A stretch of DNA of 19,445 nucleotides from an uncultured Hungatella sp. (GTDB lineage: Bacteria > Bacillota > Clostridia > Lachnospirales > Lachnospiraceae): NCBI GenBank assembly GCA_910585645.1, contig CAJUFP010000100.1, positions 1-19,445 on the forward strand. The letters run 5' to 3'. Of the stretch, positions 14,011-19,445 are shown in pieces (within the stretch, counting starts at the first letter, position 1; every line of letters begins with the position of its first letter). Under the pieces are notes generated by a model, which did not search any database, was not told the origin of the DNA, and worked only from the letters and a program-made list of their open reading frames with translations. The position numbers and the translations under genes are program-made.

Positions 14011-14751
14011 TCACAGCAGCCTCTGCCTCACGATCTCATATGCCAGCACTCCCGCCGCCACCGACGCGTTCAGAGAATCGATCTCCCCCTTCATGGGGAT
14101 GGAAGCGGTCATATCGCACTTCTCTCTCACCAGCTTGCTGACTCCGTCCCCCTCGCTGCCGATCACCAGGCCTATAGGCCCTTTCAGATCCAGCCGATAC
14201 ATCAGCTCCCCGCCCATATCCGCGCACACAAACCAAAGCCCTTCCTTTTTCAGCTGTTCAATGGTGGCGGACAGATTTGTAACCTTGGCCACGCCTGTGT
14301 AATTCAGCGCTCCGGCGGACGTCTTGGCAACTGTAGCCGTCAACCCCACGGCCCTGCGCTTGGGGATGATGACCCCGTGGGCTCCCGCCAGGTTTGCCGT
14401 CCTGATAATAGCCCCCAGATTGTGAGGGTCCTCAATGCCGTCCAGCAAGATGACAAAAGGCGGCTCCCCCTTCTCTCTGGCCTTCTCCAAAATGTCCTCC
14501 ACCTGCACATACCCGTAGGCCGCCCCCTGGGCCACCACCCCCTGGTGGCCTCTGGTCCGGGACATCTGATCCAGCCTCTCCTTTGCCACAAAGGTGATGA
14601 TGGTATCCTGCTTTCTGGCCTCCCTGATAATGCTCTGCACCGGCCCGTCCTTGCACCCGTCCAGCACATACAGCCTGTCAATGGTCTTTCCGGAGCGGAA
14701 CGCCTCCAGCACCGCGTTCCTGCCCTCTATCAGTAAATTCTCCTCATTCAT
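14011..14751 (-). CDS. rlmB: 23S rRNA (guanosine-2'-O-)-methyltransferase, RlmB/SpoU family
   Basis: 246 residues from the ATG at 14751, which begins 7 nt after the mrnC stop; a TTG at 14772 inside mrnC is an alternative with a slightly longer product. The N-terminal part IEGRNAVLEAFRSGKTIDRLYV is the RNA-binding SpoU_sub_bind domain. The C-terminal SPOUT domain shows the three motifs: ILLDGIEDPHNLGAIIRTA, GLVIGSEGDGVSK and IPMKGEIDSLNASVAAGV, which build the SAM-binding trefoil knot. RlmB in E. coli methylates G2251 in the P-loop of 23S rRNA; the exact site here is inferred. It is the last gene of the cluster with ispF, cysS and mrnC, an order common in Firmicutes. The binding site is weak, consistent with coupling to mrnC. 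Confidence 0.93.
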   Translation of the reverse strand: MNEENLLIEGRNAVLEAFRSGKTIDRLYVLDGCKDGPVQSIIREARKQDTIITFVAKERLDQMSRTRGHQGVVAQGAAYGYVQVEDILEKAREKGEPPFVILLDGIEDPHNLGAIIRTANLAGAHGVIIPKRRAVGLTATVAKTSAGALNYTGVAKVTNLSATIEQLKKEGLWFVCADMGGELMYRLDLKGPIGLVIGSEGDGVSKLVREKCDMTASIPMKGEIDSLNASVAAGVLAYEIVRQRLL

Positions 14752-14758
14752 GCCTTCG

Positions 14759-15208
14759 TTAAGTTTCTCCAATCTTCTCTAATCCATGGCTTATAAGCTC
14801 TGCCAGCCGCTCAAACCGCTCCGACAGATACAGATACCCCACCAGCGCCTCCAGACCTGTTGCCGTGCGGTAATCAAGGATCGTGGCATTCTTGGCCGCT
14901 GTCACGGACTTGGCGTTCCTGCCCCGCTTAAATACTGCCAGCTCCTCATCTGTCAGCTCCGGCTCCAGAAGCCGTATCATCTGGGCCTGGGTCTGGGCTT
15001 TCACCAGGGAGGTGCTTTTTTTGTGCATCTTATTCACCTGCATATTGCCCCGGCTTAAGACCTTGGCCCGGATCATAATCTCATAGACCCCGTCCCCGAT
15101 ATAGGCCAGGGCCAGAGGAGAATACATAGCCGGGTCCATCCTGCCGATGCCAAGCTTCTCCTGGTATGCCTCCACAAACCCAAGGGCCGCCTTTACGCTC
15201 TCTTCCAT
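14759..15208 (-). CDS. mrnC: Mini-ribonuclease III, 23S rRNA maturation
   Basis: 149 residues. It is a lone RNase III catalytic domain without the double-stranded-RNA-binding domain, the defining form of Mini-III. The signature SPLALAYIGDGVYE (about residues 30-43) contains the catalytic acidic residues, and a second acidic helix DYRTATGLEALVGYLYL provides the remaining metal ligands. In Bacillus subtilis, Mini-III trims the ends of 23S rRNA precursor. The ATG at 15208 follows AAGGGG by 4 nt and lies inside the end of cysS, overlapping it by 16 nt; the rlmB start follows the stop by a few bases. Position between cysS and rlmB fits the conserved Firmicute order. Confidence 0.94.
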   Translation of the reverse strand: MEESVKAALGFVEAYQEKLGIGRMDPAMYSPLALAYIGDGVYEIMIRAKVLSRGNMQVNKMHKKSTSLVKAQTQAQMIRLLEPELTDEELAVFKRGRNAKSVTAAKNATILDYRTATGLEALVGYLYLSERFERLAELISHGLEKIGET

Positions 15209-16602
15209 TTAACCCCTTCTCTTGTGTCCTCCAGAACAATGCCCATATCCAGAAGTTTCTGGCGTATCTCATCCGCAAGGGCAAAATTCTTTTCCTTCCT
15301 GGCCTGGCCTCTGGCAGCGATCATAGCCTCCACTTCCTCATCCAGAACCTCCGCCTTCCGCTCCGTCTCGATGCCCAAAACACCGCACAGCGCTTCCAGG
15401 CTCTCTCTCAGAGCCGCCACATACTCCCTGCTGCTGTTTCCGTCAGCCGTGGAATTGCCCAGCTTCACCAGCTCAAACACTGCCGCCACCCCGTCCGCGG
15501 TGTTAAAATCATCTTCCATGGCAGCCTCAAACTTGGCCACCAGCTTTCGGGACTCCTGATACCAGGCCTTCTCGCTGTCCAAAAGGGTCTCCTGCCCCGC
15601 CTTTTCCTCCAGTTCCCGCAGCTTATCCAGACCGTTGTAGATCCGCTCCAGGCCGTTCTTCGACGCCTCCATAAGCTCGGCGCTGAAATTTAAGGGACTG
15701 CGGTAATGGGCGCTGAGCATGAAAAACCGCAGCACCTGCAGATCAAACTTCTCGCTGATCTCCCGCACCGTAAAGAAATTACCCAAAGACTTGGACATCT
15801 TTTTGTTGTCAATGTTCAAAAACCCGTTGTGCATCCAATATTTGGCGAACTCTTTTCCGCTGGCCGCCTCGCTCTGGGCGATCTCATTTTCATGGTGCGG
15901 AAAAATAAGGTCCTCCCCGCCGCCGTGGATATCGATCTGCTCCCCCAGATACTTTCTGGACATGGCCGAGCACTCAATATGCCAGCCCGGACGCCCCTGG
16001 CACCAGGGAGACTCCCAGTAAGGCTCCCCCTCCTTTTTTGGCTTCCACAGCACAAAATCCCCGGGGTCTTCCTTACCGTCCTCGCCGGTCACCTTCAATT
16101 CCCGAAACCCGGACTGCAGATCATCCAGATTCTTGTGGGACAATTTGCCGTACTCTTTAAAAGAAGAAGTCCGAAAATACACGGTGCCGTCCTCTGCCTT
16201 GTAGGCATGGCCCTTGTCCACCAGGGTCTTGATCAGATCCAGCATCCCGCCGATCTCCTCCGTGGCTTTCGGGTGGACCGTGGCCGGCCTTACGTTCATG
16301 GCAGCCATATCCTCCTTGCACTCCTTAATATACCGCTCCGAGATCACGGACGAATCCACGCCCTCCTCCATGGCCTTCTTGATGATCTTGTCGTCCACGT
16401 CCGTAAAATTGGACACAAAATTCACCTCATACCCCTTGTATTCCAGATAACGGCGCACCGTATCAAACACGATCATAGGCCGCGCGTTGCCGATGTGGAT
16501 AAAATTGTACACCGTGGGGCCGCACACATACATCTTCACTTTTCCCGGCTCCAGAGGAATAAACTCCTCCTTCCTGCCGCTTAAGGTATTAAAGATCTTC
16601 AT
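15193..16602 (-). CDS. cysS: Cysteinyl-tRNA synthetase
   Basis: 469 residues from the ATG at 16602, with GAGGAGGAG 5 nt upstream; the frame is open a further 90 bases, but this is the end of ispF. It charges tRNA-Cys in the cytosol. Visible: C27 in MYVCGPTVYN and the HIGN form of the HIGH motif (36-39); zinc ligands C27, C211, H236, E240 in CSAMS and HHENE; KMSKS at 268-272; and the C-terminal anticodon-binding part ending DTREGVKWKRA. Length is standard. It overlaps ispF by 14 nt upstream and mrnC by 16 nt downstream, so translation of the three is probably coupled. No T-box leader is visible, so cysteine-responsive control of this copy is not supported by the sequence. Confidence 0.96.
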   Translation of the reverse strand: MKIFNTLSGRKEEFIPLEPGKVKMYVCGPTVYNFIHIGNARPMIVFDTVRRYLEYKGYEVNFVSNFTDVDDKIIKKAMEEGVDSSVISERYIKECKEDMAAMNVRPATVHPKATEEIGGMLDLIKTLVDKGHAYKAEDGTVYFRTSSFKEYGKLSHKNLDDLQSGFRELKVTGEDGKEDPGDFVLWKPKKEGEPYWESPWCQGRPGWHIECSAMSRKYLGEQIDIHGGGEDLIFPHHENEIAQSEAASGKEFAKYWMHNGFLNIDNKKMSKSLGNFFTVREISEKFDLQVLRFFMLSAHYRSPLNFSAELMEASKNGLERIYNGLDKLRELEEKAGQETLLDSEKAWYQESRKLVAKFEAAMEDDFNTADGVAAVFELVKLGNSTADGNSSREYVAALRESLEALCGVLGIETERKAEVLDEEVEAMIAARGQARKEKNFALADEIRQKLLDMGIVLEDTREGVKWKRA

Positions 16603-17176
16603 AAGACTCCTCCTCGCCTGATTCCTGGGATTTTTCCGCCTGTCCGCATCCCGAACAGGCCTTACACCCATGATTTCCCATCCTGTCATCATAACAGTAA
16701 TCAGCCATTGATGTCAATAAGGTAATGGCCTGAGCCGAGATTCCCTCCCCGCTGCCCGTAAATCCAAGCCCCTCCTCTGTGGTGGCCTTGACGCTGACCC
16801 GGCCCTCCTCCAGCTTTAAGGCCCGGGCGATATTCTCGGCCATCCGTGGACGATAGGAGGCCAGCTTTGGCCTCTGGGCGATGATCGTGGCGTCAATATT
16901 TTCAATCACATACCCCTCCCGCTCCAAAAGCTCTCCCACATTCCCCAAAAGCCGGATGCTGGAAATCCCCTCATACTTTGGGTCCGTGTCCGGAAAATGC
17001 TGCCCGATATCCCCTAAAGCCGCCGCCCCCAGAAGAGCGTCCATCACCGCATGGACCAGCACGTCTGCGTCCGAATGGCCCAAAAGCCCCTTTTCATAAG
17101 GAATCTCCACCCCGCCCAGGATCAGTTTCCTGCCTTCCGCCAGACGATGCACGTCGTATCCCTGACCGATTCTCAT
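16589..17176 (-). CDS. ispF: 2-C-methyl-D-erythritol 2,4-cyclodiphosphate synthase with Cys-rich C-terminal tail
   Basis: 195 residues from the ATG at 17176 (AGGAG 4 nt upstream); a longer open frame to 17320 lacks family similarity. It makes MECDP in the MEP isoprenoid pathway. Residues 1-157 are a complete IspF: GQGYDVHRL with the zinc ligands D8 and H10, LLGHSDADV with H34, DIGQHFPDTDP, IDATIIAQRPK, and KATTEEGLGFTGSGEG. The usual protein ends there; this one continues for about 38 residues with C161 and a CKACSGC motif (C171, C174, C177), then an acidic Ser/Glu tail. The last codons encode three Glu that are at the same time the cysS ribosome binding site. The tail may bind a metal or may be a neutral read-on. 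It heads the compact ispF-cysS-mrnC-rlmB run. Confidence 0.93.
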   Translation of the reverse strand: MRIGQGYDVHRLAEGRKLILGGVEIPYEKGLLGHSDADVLVHAVMDALLGAAALGDIGQHFPDTDPKYEGISSIRLLGNVGELLEREGYVIENIDATIIAQRPKLASYRPRMAENIARALKLEEGRVSVKATTEEGLGFTGSGEGISAQAITLLTSMADYCYDDRMGNHGCKACSGCGQAEKSQESGEEESYEDL

Positions 17177-17230
17177 GATTCTCCTGCCTCCGTATTCTTC
17201 ACATTTTTCACGGGTCAGCCTCCATAGGGC

Positions 17231-17274
17231 TGTCTCCCTGACTCTGCCTCCTTGGATCTGTCTCCCTGACTCTG
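17231..17274. repeat. Short direct repeat between dagK-like gene and ispF
   Basis: TGTCTCCCTGACTCTG occurs at 17231-17246 and 17259-17274 (period 28). A TCCGGA-8 nt-TCCGGA dyad follows at 17281-17300. No T-run follows on the minus strand, so it is not a clear terminator. Confidence 0.7.
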
Positions 17275-17324
17275 TCCTTATCCGGACAGGCCCCTCCGGA
17301 CCGCCCGCTTTGATCCCCAAAGCT

Positions 17325-18248
17325 CTACACGATCATCCGCACTTTCCCCTGAATACACCTTAAATGGATATCCTTCTGGCTCATACACCCCTCCCCGTCC
17401 ACATGGACCGGCATAGGTCGCTCTGTGTGGATCTCCACTTCCCTGCACTGATAGCTGCGCACTCCCCGGTATTTCTTCTGATGTCCCAGCAGGGAACTGA
17501 CCAGAAACGGGATCAGCTTTAACTTTCCGCTGTGATGGACCACGCACAACGTCAGCTTTCCGTCGCATGGGTCCGCCGCCGGGGCAAATTTAAACCCGCC
17601 GCCCTCATAAGCGTGGATGTGGGCCGATATAAAATAGATGTGGTTCAGCTCCACCCTCTGGGTTCCGTCCAGCAACAGATACCCCTTCACAGGATAACAC
17701 AAGATCAGCTGACGGATCCCCATGACCCAATAACTCAGCTTTCCCGCGTGAAACCGGTTTAATGTCTGCTTCATCCTGGAACAGGCCAGATTATGGCACA
17801 CAGCGCCGTCCATCCCGATCCCGGCGCTTACCATAAATCTTCTGTGCTCCATCTTCTCTCCATAGGAGATAACCCCATAGTCCAGAAGCTGATAATACTT
17901 GGGATTCAGGATCTTTCTCAAGCATCTGGACGGCCGCCCGGGCAGCTTTAAGCTTTTAGCCAGGTCATTGCCCGCCCCTGTGGGGATATACCCCAGCGTC
18001 ACCGGCCCGCAGAAGGCCAGCCCGTCCAGCACCTCATTCATCGTACCGTCGCCGCCTACAGCCACGATCACCCTGGGCTCCTTACACCCTTCCGTCAGCC
18101 TGGCCGCGTGGGCCATGGCGTCCAAAGGCTTCTCCGTCACAAACGCCTCATAGGGAATCTCCAAATGATTCAGCTGTCGTTCTACGCGCTTCCAGATCTT
18201 ATTGCTTCGGCCGCCGCTGGCATTTGGATTTACAATAAAGTGGTACAT
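17325..18248 (-). CDS. Diacylglycerol/lipid kinase family protein (DagK/YegS type)
   Basis: 307 residues. The N-terminal kinase domain has FIVNPNASGG (4-13), the nucleotide-binding GGDGTMNEV (65-73) and PTGAGNDLA (89-97), the signature of the DAGK catalytic domain shared by DgkB, YegS and sphingosine kinases. The C-terminal beta-sandwich domain includes GIGMDGAVCHN and EGGGFKFAPAADPCDG, the usual second half of the active site. It phosphorylates a lipid, likely diacylglycerol to phosphatidate in the membrane turnover cycle; the actual lipid is not determined by sequence. The ATG at 18248 follows GAGGAGG by 7 nt. A TGA-TATACT extended -10 lies about 30 nt upstream (18278-18283). ispF follows after 148 nt, so it may or may not share the transcript. 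Confidence 0.93.
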   Translation of the reverse strand: MYHFIVNPNASGGRSNKIWKRVERQLNHLEIPYEAFVTEKPLDAMAHAARLTEGCKEPRVIVAVGGDGTMNEVLDGLAFCGPVTLGYIPTGAGNDLAKSLKLPGRPSRCLRKILNPKYYQLLDYGVISYGEKMEHRRFMVSAGIGMDGAVCHNLACSRMKQTLNRFHAGKLSYWVMGIRQLILCYPVKGYLLLDGTQRVELNHIYFISAHIHAYEGGGFKFAPAADPCDGKLTLCVVHHSGKLKLIPFLVSSLLGHQKKYRGVRSYQCREVEIHTERPMPVHVDGEGCMSQKDIHLRCIQGKVRMIV

Positions 18249-18277
18249 GACAGCCTCCTCTCTCTCATTATCCTACA

Positions 18278-18283
18278 GTATAT
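18278..18283 (-). promoter_or_regulatory. Extended -10 box of the dagK-like gene
   Basis: Minus strand TGA-TATACT; the region 17 nt upstream is T-rich without a good -35 hexamer. Confidence 0.5.
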
Positions 18284-18358
18284 CATACTTTAAACAAAAA
18301 AGAAATTATACCGAAAAAAACCCGGAAAAAATAGTTTCAAAAAAATGTCAAAAAAGTG

Positions 18359-18387
18359 TTGACAATTGGCACAACATCATTTATACT
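18359..18387 (+). promoter_or_regulatory. Promoter of tRNA-Val and tRNA-Met
   Basis: TTGACA (perfect), 17-nt spacer, TATACT, about 42 nt before tRNA-Val. Confidence 0.88.
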
Positions 18388-18429
18388 AACAAAGCAGTCG
18401 CGATTACGGCTGACACGGACAAGGTACAA

Positions 18430-18502
18430 GGGGTCTTAGCTCAGCTGGGAGAGCATCTGCCTTACAAGCAGAGGGTCATAGGTTCGAGCCCTATAGGCCC
18501 CA
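18430..18502 (+). tRNA. tRNA-Val (anticodon TAC)
   Basis: 73 nt. Acceptor GGGGTCT pairs with AGGCCCC (one G-T), discriminator A; anticodon stem TCTGC/GCAGA encloses CTTACAA, giving TAC at 18463-18465; T-loop TTCGAGC. CCA is not encoded. It shares a transcript with tRNA-Met 18 nt downstream. Confidence 0.96.
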
Positions 18503-18520
18503 TACCACAAAACATCATAT

Positions 18521-18594
18521 GGCGGAATAGCTCAGTTGGCTAGAGCATACGGTTCATACCCGTAGTGTCGAGAGTTCAAATCTCCCTTCCGCTA
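18521..18594 (+). tRNA. tRNA-Met (anticodon CAT), elongator type
   Basis: 74 nt. Acceptor GGCGGAA pairs with TTCCGCT, discriminator A; the anticodon loop TTCATAC gives CAT at 18555-18557; T-loop TTCAAAT. The 5' end pairs (G-T), and the anticodon stem lacks the three G-C pairs of initiator tRNA, so elongator Met is preferred; a CAT tRNA modified to read Ile (tRNA-Ile2) is the alternative but its sequence looks like Met. CCA is not encoded. Confidence 0.93.
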
Positions 18595-18604
18595 CTAAAA
18601 AAGG

Positions 18605-18634
18605 AACATCTGTCAAGTTGGCAGATGTTTTTTT
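18605..18634 (+). terminator. Rho-independent terminator of the tRNA-Val/Met unit
   Basis: AACATCTGTC and GGCAGATGTT pair (10 bp, one G-T) around AAGTT, followed by a run of T through 18634. Confidence 0.92.
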
Positions 18635-19264
18635 GTGTGCTGATTTAGTTTAATTGAGTGTTTTTATGGGTTTTTCTCTTACTCTTTGTTTAATTGTGTG
18701 CGTTCTATATACAACTCTTCTGCCCTTCTTCCTCTTATATTTCCGATTTTGACTTTGGTTACATGGCTTTACTGTTTGCAGCTCTGCTTGCGTTCGCTCA
18801 CACTTCGCTTACATTGCTTTCGTTTTTAGGGGTAGATTTTTAGGTTTTTGGGGGGCCTTTAGTTTTTCTGGGGGGGCTGGAGGTTTTTATAGGAGCAGGG
18901 TAAAAAATTATATCGCAAAGGCAAAAAGGCAAAATGAAAGGGTTCTGGAGTATTTAGGGGTTAGGGGGAGGTTGGTGATAGGTTAAGACCAGATTAAGGG
19001 GCCAAATTAATTTTAAAGGGCTCCCAGGGGCTTTTTATGGGTTAAGGGTATAGAAGTATGGGTATGAGATAAAAAGGGGAAATCAAGGGGATATGGATGG
19101 ATAAAGGGGATAGCTGGATAATTCTAAAATCCGAAATATATTTGATTTTAGAATTAGGCGATTGCTCTAATTTTTAGAAATTTTTCTGGTAAATATCGCT
19201 CTATACTTTCGTGCTTTATAGCGTTACTTTATAAAAGTATTAGAAAATGAAAGGAGAAAAAAGA
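18635..19264. other. Long gene-free stretch with G-rich plus strand
   Basis: 630 nt with no supported gene on either strand. About 18640-18830 is T-rich; 18830-19110 has many plus-strand runs of 4-7 G separated by A/T, including a run of six at 18850-18855, one of seven at 18870-18876 and TTAGGGGTTAGGGGG at about 18954-18968. A perfect AT-rich dyad lies at 19120-19155. Composition differs sharply from the rest of the window, which suggests decayed or acquired DNA downstream of a tRNA cluster, but no tRNA-end duplication or integrase was seen. Confidence 0.6.
19120..19155. repeat. Perfect 12-bp AT-rich inverted repeat
   Basis: AATTCTAAAATC (19120-19131) and GATTTTAGAATT (19144-19155) separated by 12 nt. 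It lies about 110 nt upstream of the DUF5688-like start. It could be an operator; it has no terminator tail. Confidence 0.8.
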
Positions 19265-19402
19265 GTGACTAATTTTGACAGGTTCAGGAAGTTGGTAGTG
19301 GCAAGGCTGTATAATCGCTTTCACGGAGAAAAGGAACTTCGTGTGCAAAGCATACCTAAAAACAATGGGATCATGCTGACTGGTCTTACTATCTATAAAT
19401 GA
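19265..19402 (+). pseudogene. Truncated DUF5688-like protein
   Basis: 45 codons from a GTG at 19265, with AGGAG 8 nt upstream, to a TGA at 19400-19402. The product has an amphipathic start (FDRFRKLVVARLYNRF) and then SIPKNNGIMLTGLTI, which resembles the N-terminus of the DUF5688 family of Lachnospiraceae (a K-N-N-G-x-x-x-x-G-L-T-I pattern), from my memory of that family. Members are usually several hundred residues, so this looks cut short. Beyond the stop another frame reads KIAQQIYATLA, possibly a decayed form of the next conserved N-I-x-P-T-I-Y-L stretch; this is weak. The window ends 43 nt later, so I cannot see whether homology resumes. It could alternatively be a genuine small gene. Function of the family is unknown. 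Confidence 0.5.
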
Positions 19403-19445
19403 GCAAATTTAGAAAATTGCACAACAAATTTATGCTACCTTAGCC

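Noticed and set aside
16602..17324. T-box leader for cysS
   Set aside because: cysS begins inside ispF, and no T-box consensus (such as the GGTGG-N-ACCGCG antiterminator motif) is visible upstream of either gene.

Overview
The window reads as a piece of a Gram-positive, low-to-mid GC Clostridia chromosome. Strong GGAGG-type ribosome binding sites, TTGACA/TATAAT promoters with TGn extensions, U-tailed terminators, a Mini-RNase III gene next to cysS, and a DUF5688-like remnant together suggest Lachnospiraceae, possibly near Enterocloster, Hungatella or Clostridium clostridioforme. The family call is inference from gene content. Almost all protein genes lie on the minus strand. Only purA, the three tRNAs and the small reading frame at the right edge are on plus.

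Left part (1-4474). A membrane-anchored protein of unknown function is followed, in sequence order, by an XRE-type repressor and an Rpn-family PD-(D/E)XK nuclease, then metF. A 144-146 bp imperfect direct repeat brackets the XRE-rpn pair. It holds a terminator and the last codons of the XRE gene, and its second copy now serves as the metF terminator.

Middle part (4475-9836). hflK and hflC (SPFH membrane proteins that modulate FtsH) overlap and lie upstream of metF. hflK has an extended -10 promoter and a structured leader. An XRE-TPR regulator is transcribed divergently from purA. purA converges on a MazG-type pyrophosphohydrolase across a near-perfect 63-nt hairpin.

Right part (9873-18248). 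On the minus strand are a PD-(D/E)XK nuclease fused to an iron-sulphur XPD/DinG-type helicase, transcribed toward mazG, an HPr/Crh-like protein without the active-site histidine and with its own strong promoter and terminator, and 5-formyltetrahydrofolate cyclo-ligase (GTG start). A tightly packed housekeeping cluster, dagK-like, ispF, cysS, mrnC and rlmB, covers lipid/isoprenoid, tRNA-charging and ribosome/rRNA maturation functions. ispF has an unusual cysteine-rich tail that runs over the cysS ribosome binding site.

RNA genes: tRNA-Trp(CCA), tRNA-Val(TAC) and tRNA-Met(CAT). Promoters of the form TTGACA-17-TATAyT precede tRNA-Trp and tRNA-Val, and U-rich terminators follow tRNA-Trp and tRNA-Met. 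After the last terminator about 630 bases (18635-19264) hold no gene, are unusually rich in G-runs on the plus strand, and lead into a truncated DUF5688-like reading frame. That stretch and the XRE-rpn island are the only parts that look like accessory or mobile DNA. I see no complete new defence or mobile system.
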